A stretch of DNA of 5,760 bases from positions 1 through 5,760 of the forward strand of contig JAIXVO010000542.1 in NCBI GenBank assembly GCA_027482985.1. Direction: 5' to 3'. Within the stretch, counting starts at the first letter, position 1, and each line of letters begins with the position of its first letter. This document shows, one piece after another, positions 1 through 5,511 of the stretch. The DNA is from Cyanobacteriota bacterium. GTDB lineage: Bacteria > Cyanobacteriota > Cyanobacteriia > Leptolyngbyales > Leptolyngbyaceae. Under the pieces are notes generated by a model. That model worked only from the letters and a program-made list of their open reading frames with translations. It did not search any database and had not been told where the DNA came from. Made by a program: the position numbers and the translations under genes.

Positions 1-1320
1 CCCATCAAAAAGTCCTTTTTTGACTTCCACAAACTCCCCCGATTCACGTCCAAGTTCCACTTCGGTTAACTGGAAGGCGTTGCCATTTTGGACGAATACC
101 ACCTGCTGGCGATCGTTGGTTTCAACCAATGCTGTTTTGGGAATTGCCAATACACCCGTTGGAGTTCGATCCGTTAATACCTCTAGTTCGGCAAACATCC
201 CTGGCTTCAGCGAGCCATTCGCATTTTCGAGAGTGGCTTTAACGGGGACAACACGGGTATCACCGCTGACCACCGCACCAATCACATTCACCCGTCCTTC
301 AAAAGCTCGGTCAGGCAATCCGTTCGCTCTGACTCGCACCCGTTGACCAAGTTGCACCCGCTCAATGTCTTTCTCAAAGATATTGGCAGATACCTGAACA
401 TCGTTCCCATTGACGATCGTCATAATGCGCTTACCTGCATCCTGCCCAGATTCACCCGCAGTAGTTTCGCGGTTAGCGATGGTGCCTGAAATCGGTGCTT
501 TGATGGTAATCGTGCCATCTGGGTTCGCGTCGGCTCCCAACTGTTGCAGTCGAGTCTGGTAGGTTTCACCACTCAATGTCATGCGCTTCTGGGCCACGCT
601 AACGGCGGATTGTGCCCGTTGCAATTGTGCCTGTGCTTCAGAAATTTCCAGGGCACTTTCCGCTTTTGCCAATGCTGTCTTTGCTTCTTGCAGCTTGGTT
701 TCCGACTCCAGCATCGTTCTGCGGGGAATGGCTCCTCGTTCTAGCAATGCTTGATCTTTGTCGTAACGCTCCTGGGCAAACCTAAGTTCTGTCCTGGCTT
801 GCCGGATATTGGCAGTAACAATTTTGCGCTGTTGCTCTAAATTTCGTTGAGCCAGTTTGAAGTCTGCTGCCGCCTGCTCTACGGCTGCGATCGCGTCTGC
901 TCGTCGATCAAATGCTTCAGTTCGCAAGGTTGCCAATTCTGGGCTAGACATAATTGCAACGGCTTGCCCTGTTGTTACAGCATCACCCGGATTCACCAGT
1001 AACCTCGCTATCGTCCCGCCGACTGGGGTTGTGACATCCACTTGCTTGTTTGGCAGGGTTTCAATTTGCCCGCTGGTTTTGATGCCAAAGGGCAACCGTT
1101 GCCGTGTCACGGGTGCAATCTTGAGTCCCAATCGCTTGGCAGTCGCTGCGTCAACTTCGATATTTTTAACGCCGCCAGCACTCTCTTGTTGAAACTGGCT
1201 GCTACCGTGATCATGCCCCGCACCGGCAAAGGCTCTGAGTGGCATGGTCAAAAGCATTAAAGTTAACAGGGTTCCGGTCGTTCGACGGACGACTTTGGCA
1301 GTTGTTGGGGTTTGTCGCAT
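1..1320 (-). CDS. Periplasmic adaptor subunit of heavy-metal RND efflux pump (CusB/CzcB-like), C-terminus cut by window edge
   Basis: Membrane-fusion protein that would link an inner-membrane RND pump to an outer-membrane channel and export metal ions from the periplasm. The frame is open for 440 codons without a stop and leaves the window at base 1, so perhaps the last 50-80 residues are missing. The ATG at 1318-1320 is the first possible start, because an in-frame stop lies at 1327-1329; no clear Shine-Dalgarno sequence precedes it. Residues 1-32 form a signal peptide (VVRR, then a hydrophobic run, cleavage likely after AFA). The mature end carries GHDHG, a possible metal-binding patch. The first lipoyl half is at about 94-127 (GGTIARLLVNPGD), followed by a long Gln/Ala/Glu-rich alpha-hairpin at about 130-255. 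The second lipoyl half is at about 267-300 (KAPISGTIANR), and a beta-barrel follows to about 385, including KPGMF at 372-376. This domain order is standard for the family. The substrate metal cannot be read from the sequence; Co, Ni, Zn or Cu are all possible. The tandem operator at 1390-1407 suggests that it has its own regulated promoter. Confidence 0.9.
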   Translation of the reverse strand, partial: MRQTPTTAKVVRRTTGTLLTLMLLTMPLRAFAGAGHDHGSSQFQQESAGGVKNIEVDAATAKRLGLKIAPVTRQRLPFGIKTSGQIETLPNKQVDVTTPVGGTIARLLVNPGDAVTTGQAVAIMSSPELATLRTEAFDRRADAIAAVEQAAADFKLAQRNLEQQRKIVTANIRQARTELRFAQERYDKDQALLERGAIPRRTMLESETKLQEAKTALAKAESALEISEAQAQLQRAQSAVSVAQKRMTLSGETYQTRLQQLGADANPDGTITIKAPISGTIANRETTAGESGQDAGKRIMTIVNGNDVQVSANIFEKDIERVQLGQRVRVRANGLPDRAFEGRVNVIGAVVSGDTRVVPVKATLENANGSLKPGMFAELEVLTDRTPTGVLAIPKTALVETNDRQQVVFVQNGNAFQLTEVELGRESGEFVEVKKGLFDG

Positions 1321-1389
1321 AGGGTGTTAGATGGCTGCGCTTTGGAGGCTCATGAAAACTACATTCAGCACCTAGTTTGGCAGAGGAGA

Positions 1390-1407
1390 ATGAAAGTAAG
1401 GTGAAAG
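1390..1407 (-). promoter_or_regulatory. Tandem direct-repeat operator upstream of the RND adaptor gene
   Basis: The plus strand reads ATGAAAGTAAGGTGAAAG: two copies of RTGAAAG with an 11-bp period, so both lie on the same helical face. Read in the direction of the adaptor gene it is CTTTCAC-N4-CTTTCAT, ending 69 bp before the start codon. The layout is typical of OmpR/PhoB-family response regulators. Cyanobacterial metal sensors such as CopR, NrsR/RppA and ManR belong to that family, but which one binds here is not known. A second copy with 15 of 18 identical bases lies at 3786-3803. It falls in the 101-bp gap between the 384-residue gene and the adaptor, which suggests an internal promoter. 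Confidence 0.5.
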
Positions 1408-1421
1408 TTTTTGCCCAGATT

Positions 1422-2576
1422 TCAGGTTGAAGATGCAACCTGGATTCGCCTCCTGGCTTGCCCACGACGTAGCCACAACCCGACGAGCAATCCTGTTAAA
1501 AACAAGGCTGTAAAATACAACAAACTAATCAAGCGGGTGAGCAGGGGGGGCTCAATTCCCTCAACATCGATTTGGTGAGCTACTTGAAACGGACGGAACG
1601 ATCGCGTAGAGCCGTTGGTAGGCGCTACATCAACCACTACCTGATGCGGCGCACCATCAAAAAATTGCTCTTGCCAGGTAAATCGACCCGTTGCATCGGG
1701 TGAACCCTGATAAGCAAAAACAGGCTGCCGATGTTCGATCGCAATGGATTGAATCGTGAGTACCACATCTGAAACCGGGCTTCCCGTTTTGATATCTGTC
1801 ACCTGGATAGCTTGAAGGGCAGTTTTTCCCACGACTGCTTCGGTATTCCCTAATAGCCGTGTCTCAATTCCTTGAGCTTGCTGCACCGCTGGAGCAAGGG
1901 AATGGGTATCGCTAGCATGATCGGCATGACTGGATGAAAGCTCTGCACTGACGTTGACCCACAGGAGAGCAGCGATCGCGATTATCATCGTTCCACTCAA
2001 CAGCAACCGTACAGGCTGAGGCGCAATTTCACCCGGTCGTATCGACTGATTACCTCCAATTACCCAACCGCCACCGCATCCCGCCAGCAGCAGCACAGCG
2101 GCTAGAATGGCGATATTTCGGTACTTCACTGGATTTTCTGCAACCGAAAATGTCAGGGTTTGCTCAAATGGCTTAAATGCTGCCGCTACTTTGGGAGTAA
2201 TAGTCACCTCCATGCGGTAGGTGCCCCGAATGGGTAGCACTTGCTCAAACTGCAACTTTCCCTCAGGCGCGATCTCTTTTAGCTCCAACAACTTCGTGCC
2301 CTCAACAATTGGAAAATCGGAGGTTAGCCAAGGTGTTTTTGGAGGGGTAAATAAACGTACCTGAACGTTCGCATCCGCTAGGGGCTGGCGGTCTGGATTG
2401 AGAACTCGCAACTTCAAACGAACTGGCTCCGAATCGGGAACCACCTGGCTAATAGGAGGATTCGTCTCAAGTTGTACCACTGGCTGCGAGCCGACAGGGA
2501 TTGCTGCCAATAGCCAAATACTCCCACTGACAACTCCGGCAGCGAGAAATAGACCTACGTATTTTAGTTGTCTCAT
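1422..2576 (-). CDS. Uncharacterised four-helix membrane protein with two periplasmic beta-rich domains, metal-efflux cluster
   Basis: A 384-residue protein I cannot assign to a named family. Predicted order: a transmembrane helix or uncleaved signal anchor at about 6-28; a periplasmic domain at about 30-150, rich in beta strands (RLKLRVLNPDRQPLADANVQV, loosely reminiscent of YtkA/FixH-type Ig-like domains); helices at about 153-175 and 190-209; a second beta-rich domain at about 212-345; and a last helix at about 346-368 with an Arg-rich cytoplasmic tail (RRGQARRR). The second domain opens with a His/Asp cluster, HADHASDTH (217-225), a plausible metal-binding loop. Both domains should face the periplasm, where they could meet the RND adaptor encoded 101 bp downstream. 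The start is supported by GAGG at 2581-2584, 4 bases before the ATG. cbtB ends 97 bp upstream. The two halves share one plan (helix, beta domain, helix), which may reflect an old duplication. A role as accessory or metal-binding subunit of the efflux system is inferred from context only. Confidence 0.85.
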   Translation of the reverse strand: MRQLKYVGLFLAAGVVSGSIWLLAAIPVGSQPVVQLETNPPISQVVPDSEPVRLKLRVLNPDRQPLADANVQVRLFTPPKTPWLTSDFPIVEGTKLLELKEIAPEGKLQFEQVLPIRGTYRMEVTITPKVAAAFKPFEQTLTFSVAENPVKYRNIAILAAVLLLAGCGGGWVIGGNQSIRPGEIAPQPVRLLLSGTMIIAIAALLWVNVSAELSSSHADHASDTHSLAPAVQQAQGIETRLLGNTEAVVGKTALQAIQVTDIKTGSPVSDVVLTIQSIAIEHRQPVFAYQGSPDATGRFTWQEQFFDGAPHQVVVDVAPTNGSTRSFRPFQVAHQIDVEGIEPPLLTRLISLLYFTALFLTGLLVGLWLRRGQARRRIQVASST

Positions 2577-2673
2577 AACGCCTCGTTAATTCTGAATCAA
2601 GCACACCAAAGCTCGCTCTTAATCACAGTTGAAGCAATTAAGTCGGCGATAAAAAGCGTTTAAGCGGTGTGAC

Positions 2674-2859
2674 TTAGTGACACGCAACAGCAAGCGTTTG
2701 GTGGCGTGTTTCGTGCAAGGCGTTATGAGCCGGAGGATAGGTGGAAAAATAGAGCGTCCAGAGAATGAGCATACAAAGGCTGGTCAATAAACCTGCCTGG
2801 ACGGGAAGGGAGAGCGTTACTTGCTGGGTACGCTGCCAAAGAGATGGATGACTTACCAT
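2674..2859 (-). CDS. cbtB: CbtB-like cobalt transporter subunit
   Basis: A 61-residue, single-helix membrane protein. The helix spans about residues 20-41 (Pro/Val/Gln, then a Leu-rich run ending near STYPP). The C-terminus is H45-x3-H49-x3-H53-x6-C60-H61. A short protein with one helix and a terminal His-rich stretch ending in CH is the hallmark of CbtB, a predicted subunit of B12-regulated cobalt uptake that usually pairs with CbtA. I chose the ATG at 2857-2859 because it gives the usual CbtB length and is preceded by GAGG with an 8-base spacer. An in-frame ATG at 2959-2961 would add 34 residues, but those codons lie inside the cobalamin riboswitch. Control by the riboswitch independently supports a cobalt or corrinoid role. 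The odd point is that no cbtA is visible: the next genes on the strand are a membrane protein of unknown family and an efflux adaptor. The family call rests on motif and context, without a database search. Confidence 0.75.
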   Translation of the reverse strand: MVSHPSLWQRTQQVTLSLPVQAGLLTSLCMLILWTLYFSTYPPAHNALHETRHQTLAVACH

Positions 2860-2867
2860 AATCTGTG

Positions 2868-2871
2868 CCTC
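2868..2871 (-). promoter_or_regulatory. Ribosome binding site of cbtB
   Basis: GAGG lies 8 bases before the ATG at 2857-2859 and decides that start over the upstream in-frame ATG at 2959-2961. It sits in the loop of a small possible hairpin (TCTG at 2873-2876 pairing with CAGA at 2862-2865), just downstream of the riboswitch core. Since no intrinsic terminator with a T-run is seen between the aptamer and the gene, control at the level of ribosome access is more likely than transcription termination. That last step is inference. Confidence 0.6.
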
Positions 2872-2896
2872 GCAGACGGGTTGATAGGGTGGCGCG

Positions 2897-3055
2897 ATCG
2901 GTGGGCGTTCTGACTTAAAGACATGTGCCTTATCACAGTTGCGGGACAGTGGCAGACTCATACTGCACTTTCCCCGATTTAGCCTTCAAAACTACATTTG
3001 CTGAAGTTTTGGATCGTAAACCTCCGGTGGCTGTTCCCCACCAGAACCGATTGAT
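2897..3055 (-). promoter_or_regulatory. Cobalamin (adenosylcobalamin-type) riboswitch
   Basis: Read on the minus strand, the conserved elements come in the right order. The closing stem P1 pairs ATCGG (3051-3047) with CCGAT (2901-2897). A 7-bp hairpin pairs CTGGTGG (3044-3038) with CCACCGG (3030-3024), the second arm overlapping the conserved GCCAC box. GGGGAAAG at 2975-2968 leads into the P5 hairpin GTGCAG / CTGC-CAC. Then follow the core TCCCGCAACTGTGA (2946-2933) and the B12-box AGTCAGAACGCCC (2915-2903). Elements of this type bind a cobalamin and normally repress the downstream gene when the cofactor is abundant. The gene behind it is cbtB, a predicted cobalt transporter, a known kind of target. 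I could not pick out the L5-L13 kissing-loop pairing with confidence. Boundaries are accurate to a few bases. Confidence 0.88.
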
Positions 3056-3062
3056 CACTCAA

Positions 3063-3090
3063 ACAATACCGTAGATTTGCATCTGCGAAA
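3063..3090 (-). promoter_or_regulatory. Candidate promoter for the riboswitch-cbtB transcript
   Basis: On the minus strand TTTCGC (3090-3085) and TATTGT (3068-3063) are separated by 16 bases. The -10 is fair and the -35 is weak. The placement is what makes it attractive: transcription would start near 3056, exactly where the riboswitch fold begins, leaving a leader of about 200 bases before cbtB. Another AT-rich -10-like hexamer, TATAAA at 3113-3108, lies further upstream and has no good -35. Confidence 0.35.
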
Positions 3091-3268
3091 GAGACACCTG
3101 CAATTGCTTTATAGTTCTTATCAAATAAATTGGTGTTGAGTCAGCGATAGTCCTTGAAGCCAGATGGTATCGAAGCGCGACTAGTCCTGGTTGCGATCGC
3201 ATTAATAGCAAACTAGCTTAGGCGATGTTGAGGGCAGGTGAGCGATTTGTTGGATACTGCACGATGGT

Positions 3269-3628
3269 TCACATCTGACCCATTGCCATCATTCGCAGCT
3301 TGCGAAGTGAGTTTACACAAAGGGGACAGTCGCAACCAAATAGGGCGATCGCTGCATTGCTTTCCTCATCTGAAAACTCTAAGGCATAGGGTGAATCTTG
3401 AGGATTTGTCGCCAGGTCGATCGCCGGACTGGCTTTCACCTTGGTAATATCTTTGACTCTTGTACAAATATAGTTCGTGCGGCTATGGCTCGACTCGATG
3501 CACACTTTGCTGTCGGGCGGCAAAGCTTTTAGCTCAGCCGCATGAGTGGGTGACAAAACACCTAAAAGGCAGGAAGCTGAACCTACTAACGATGACGACG
3601 AAAGCAAAGCGAGGAGAAAGCGTCTCAT
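3269..3628 (-). CDS. Small exported Cys-rich protein with C-terminal CxCPxC motif, function unknown
   Basis: A 119-residue protein of no family I can name. Residues 1-30 or 31 form a clear signal peptide (MRRF, a Leu/Ser-rich core, cleavage near THA-AE), so the mature protein of about 89 residues should be periplasmic. It contains five cysteines: C43 and C55 flank a polar stretch, and C99, C101 and C104 form GCDCPLC near the C-terminus, followed by a basic helix-like tail (NSLRKLRMM). The CPxC could be redox-active as in thioredoxin-like proteins, or the cysteines could bind a metal; the sequence does not decide. A lipoprotein signal is unlikely because the residues before C20 do not make a lipobox. 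No strong Shine-Dalgarno sequence is seen. The gene is divergent from mntH across 185 bp that hold the tandem operator at 3786-3803. A TATAGT (minus strand, 3670-3665) could be its -10. It is probably real, given the signal peptide, the conserved-looking motif and the context. Confidence 0.72.
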   Translation of the reverse strand: MRRFLLALLSSSSLVGSASCLLGVLSPTHAAELKALPPDSKVCIESSHSRTNYICTRVKDITKVKASPAIDLATNPQDSPYALEFSDEESNAAIALFGCDCPLCVNSLRKLRMMAMGQM

Positions 3629-3785
3629 AATTCAAACGAGTTGATGAGCAAAACAAGCTGTAGAACTATAGCCGAAATCAGGCAAAGCGTGTGGTCAAAA
3701 GCGCAATCTCAACAAAACTCAACTCGCTCTTGGGAGGAATGAATTCTTCTTGCCTATTTTCTAAACTGCAATGGTAGGGTTAATT

Positions 3786-3803
3786 ATGAAAGAAAAATGA
3801 AAG
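3786..3803. promoter_or_regulatory. Tandem direct-repeat operator between the Cys-rich protein gene and mntH
   Basis: The plus strand reads ATGAAAGAAAAATGAAAG: two perfect copies of ATGAAAG at an 11-bp period, matching the site at 1390-1407 in 15 of 18 positions. It ends 10 bases before the mntH start codon and overlaps the AAGG (3801-3804) that is the only ribosome-site candidate for mntH. For mntH a bound regulator would therefore most likely block transcription or sit at its start. For the divergent gene at 3269-3628 the site lies 157 bp upstream of the start codon, in the orientation it has toward the RND adaptor (CTTTCAT repeats), where activation is possible. The regulator is not encoded in this window. 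Confidence 0.5.
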
Positions 3804-3813
3804 GTTCCTAGCA

Positions 3814-5130
3814 ATGGCACTCTCAGATCATCCTCCTAGCTTGCCAGAGGTTCACCGCGGCATTGCGATTCCCAGTGTCAAAGGCTTTTGGCGCAAGATG
3901 CTGGCGTTTGCGGGACCGGGTTATCTGGTTTCAGTAGGGTATATGGACCCTGGCAACTGGGCAACCGACATTGCTGGAGGTTCCCGCTTTGGCTACACCC
4001 TGTTGAGCGTGATTCTGCTCTCAAATTTGATGGCAATCTTACTGCAATCGCTGTGTGTACGGTTGGGGGTAGCCACTGGAAAAGATTTGGCGCAGGCTTG
4101 CCGGGACTACTTTAGCCCTCGCATCAGCTTCATGCTCTGGGTGTTGTGCGAAATTGCGATCGCGGCATGTGATTTAGCAGAGCTACTGGGAAGTGCGATC
4201 GCCCTGCACCTACTGTTTGGAATTCCACTGATTTGGGGCGTTTGCATCACGGCACTCGATGTCCTGGTGTTGCTATTTCTGCAAGGCAAGGGCTTTCGCT
4301 ATGTGGAAGCTTTGGTCATCCTGCTGGTTGCGACGGTTGGTATGTGCTTTGCTGCGGAGATTTTGTTTTCTCGACCGGATGTGGGAGGAATTCTGCGAGG
4401 TTATCTACCGAATCGAGAGATTTTGCAGAACCCAGAGATGCTTTACATTGCGATCGGGATTTTGGGGGCAACGGTGATGCCGCACAATCTGTATCTCCAT
4501 TCGTCGATTGTTCAAACTCGCGCTTGGCAGCCTACTCCCCAGAAGAAATGGGAAGCGATTAAGTTTTGCACGATCGACTCTACCGTTGCGCTCTCCTTTG
4601 CCTTATTCATCAACTCTGCCATTCTGATCGTGGCGGCAGCGACCTTTCATTTCTCTGGCTATCACGAAGTCGCTGAAATTCAAGATGCCTATAAACTGCT
4701 GTCTCCGCTGTTGGGTGTGAGTGCTGCCAGTGCCATTTTTGGGCTAGCTCTGCTGGTATCGGGTCAGAGTTCGACGCTGACAGCAACGTTGGCAGGACAA
4801 ATCGTCATGGAAGGCTTTTTGAGATTTCGATTGCCACCCTGGTTGCGTCGGTTAGCTACTCGGTTGTTAGCTATCATTCCAGCCCTAATCGCCATCATCT
4901 TTTTTGGGGAACAAAGTACAGGAAAGCTGTTGGTGGGTAGCCAGGTCGTGTTGAGTTTGCAACTGTCGTTCGCGGTGATTCCGTTAATTATGTTTACCAG
5001 CGATCGCCGTTTGATGGGAGAGTTTGTGAATCCTCGTTGGCTCAAGATTCTAGCTTGGTCAGTTGCAACCATCATTGTTGGTTTGAACAGTTGGTTGCTT
5101 TTGCAAACTTTTCTAGGTTGGTTGCGCTAA
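3814..5130 (+). CDS. mntH: NRAMP-family divalent metal (Mn/Fe) importer, MntH
   Basis: A proton-coupled importer of Mn(II), Fe(II) and often Co(II) or Cd(II) in the inner membrane. The 438-residue length and roughly 11 hydrophobic segments fit the family. The metal-site motifs are intact: DPGN at 45-48 in TM1 and MPHN at 222-225 in TM6. The Met of the latter is the residue linked to preference for transition metals over Mg or Ca. Other family blocks are ATGKDLA (87-93), FLQGKGFRYVEA after TM4 (155-166), the DSTVALSFALFINSAIL segment of TM7 (255-271), and SGQSSTLTATLAG leading into VMEGFL (316-336). The ATG at 3814 has a weak AAGG, 9 bases upstream, inside the tandem operator at 3786-3803. The gene is transcribed alone; no clear intrinsic terminator was found behind it. 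Its position beside cobalt-type genes leaves open whether Mn, Fe or Co is the main substrate. The gene carries three HIP1 sites, so it looks native rather than recently acquired. Confidence 0.96.
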   Translation: MALSDHPPSLPEVHRGIAIPSVKGFWRKMLAFAGPGYLVSVGYMDPGNWATDIAGGSRFGYTLLSVILLSNLMAILLQSLCVRLGVATGKDLAQACRDYFSPRISFMLWVLCEIAIAACDLAELLGSAIALHLLFGIPLIWGVCITALDVLVLLFLQGKGFRYVEALVILLVATVGMCFAAEILFSRPDVGGILRGYLPNREILQNPEMLYIAIGILGATVMPHNLYLHSSIVQTRAWQPTPQKKWEAIKFCTIDSTVALSFALFINSAILIVAAATFHFSGYHEVAEIQDAYKLLSPLLGVSAASAIFGLALLVSGQSSTLTATLAGQIVMEGFLRFRLPPWLRRLATRLLAIIPALIAIIFFGEQSTGKLLVGSQVVLSLQLSFAVIPLIMFTSDRRLMGEFVNPRWLKILAWSVATIIVGLNSWLLLQTFLGWLR

Positions 5131-5351
5131 TTCTCTCAATGATAGGGAGTAGAGATTGTAACACTTGTAAACGACTAGAAGTACTTGCTAAAGCTGAATC
5201 TCTCTCGTTTATTGCTCATCAAGTTAAGCTTGCACCTTCTAAATATTTAGCTATGACTCTTTAAGAGTGGAATGGAAGATGAAAGGCTACCGCCCCATAG
5301 AGGAGATAGCTGATATGAGGCTCCTTCTAATGAACCATTATCTCAATTTCA

Positions 5352-5511
5352 CTATGATTGGTGAAGATGGTCGATTTCATGTTCTTCTACCTTGGCAAAA
5401 TGTATATTCCGTCAAATAGTAACAACAACGACCGCGCGCAGCGAAGCTGATCCGTTCCGGATCGCTTGCCTCAACCTGTTGACGTAACTCGACTGGAATA
5501 TAGCTAGACAC
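5352..5511 (-). pseudogene. Remnant of an HNH endonuclease gene, N-terminal part only
   Basis: From a GTG at 5511 the minus strand encodes SSYIPVELRQQVEA, the characteristic opening of small cyanobacterial HNH nucleases, followed by RGRCCYYLTEYTFCQ, where the usual zinc-knuckle CxxC has become CxxY. The frame stops at 5377-5379. In the next frame, overlapping the end, the strand reads EEHEIDHLH, with HEIDH at 5367-5381 resembling the HNH active-site block, before a stop at 5352-5354. Between VEA and RGRC there are about eight extra residues (around SDPERIS), encoded by the hairpin repeat at 5441-5469. Damage visible: an insertion, one lost Cys, a frameshift, no C-terminal half and no ribosome site. 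The YIPVELRQQ match is the strong part; the HEIDH match is weaker and could be chance. Confidence 0.5.
5441..5469. repeat. Small dispersed hairpin element inserted in the HNH remnant
   Basis: An inverted repeat pairs AAGC (5444-5447) with GCTT (5464-5467) and GATCCG (5449-5454) with CGGATC (5458-5463) around a TTC loop, with one unpaired T at 5448. Within the HNH frame it accounts for roughly 24 added bases (eight codons), keeping the frame. Very small mobile repeats of 20-odd bases have been described in Nostoc-type cyanobacteria, and this fits that class in size and shape. Only one copy is in the window, so dispersal cannot be shown here. Confidence 0.5.

Larger units (their letters stand above)
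887..5007. repeat. HIP1 octamers (GCGATCGC), seven scattered copies
   Basis: Exact GCGATCGC occurs at 887-894, 1972-1979, 3193-3200, 3345-3352, 4156-4163, 4195-4202 and 5000-5007. That is about one per 0.8 kb, far above chance for an 8-base word, and is the signature of HIP1-rich cyanobacterial genomes. Six copies are inside genes and one (3193-3200) is intergenic. Each site is 8 bases; the span given only brackets them. Confidence 0.9.

Noticed and set aside
20..1260. Several plus-strand open frames across the adaptor gene
   Set aside because: They are antisense to a 440-codon frame with clear membrane-fusion-protein domains, and their products are low-complexity Ser/Thr-rich or Cys-rich sequence.
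1211..1465. Minus-strand open frame of 84 codons bridging the adaptor start and the end of the 384-residue gene
   Set aside because: It overlaps both well-supported genes in another frame and shows no domain or signal; it is a shadow frame.
2619..2632. CAACTGTGATTAAG on the minus strand upstream of the 384-residue gene, similar to the riboswitch core CAACTGTGATAAGG, as a possible second riboswitch
   Set aside because: None of the other aptamer elements (B12-box, GCCAC hairpin, P5) surround it.
2860..2961. N-terminal extension of cbtB from the ATG at 2959-2961
   Set aside because: These codons coincide with conserved riboswitch elements (the TCCCGCAACTGT core and the B12-box), and the downstream ATG has a better ribosome site and gives the normal family length.
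1355..2998. AAAACTACATT present at both 1355-1365 and 2988-2998
   Set aside because: Eleven shared bases are expected by chance in a window of this size, and the second copy belongs to the riboswitch.
3238..3447. Plus-strand 69-codon frame antisense to the Cys-rich exported protein
   Set aside because: No recognisable features or ribosome site, whereas the minus strand has a clear signal peptide and Cys motif.
3629..3813. A manganese (yybP-ykoY) riboswitch before mntH
   Set aside because: The 185-bp divergent region shows no such conserved loop or stem set, and the operator repeats occupy the space next to the start codon.
5256..5268. Inverted repeat ACTCTT-T-AAGAGT as a terminator of mntH
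   Set aside because: The stem is only 6 bp, has almost no loop and is not followed by a T-run; it also lies 126 bases past the stop codon.
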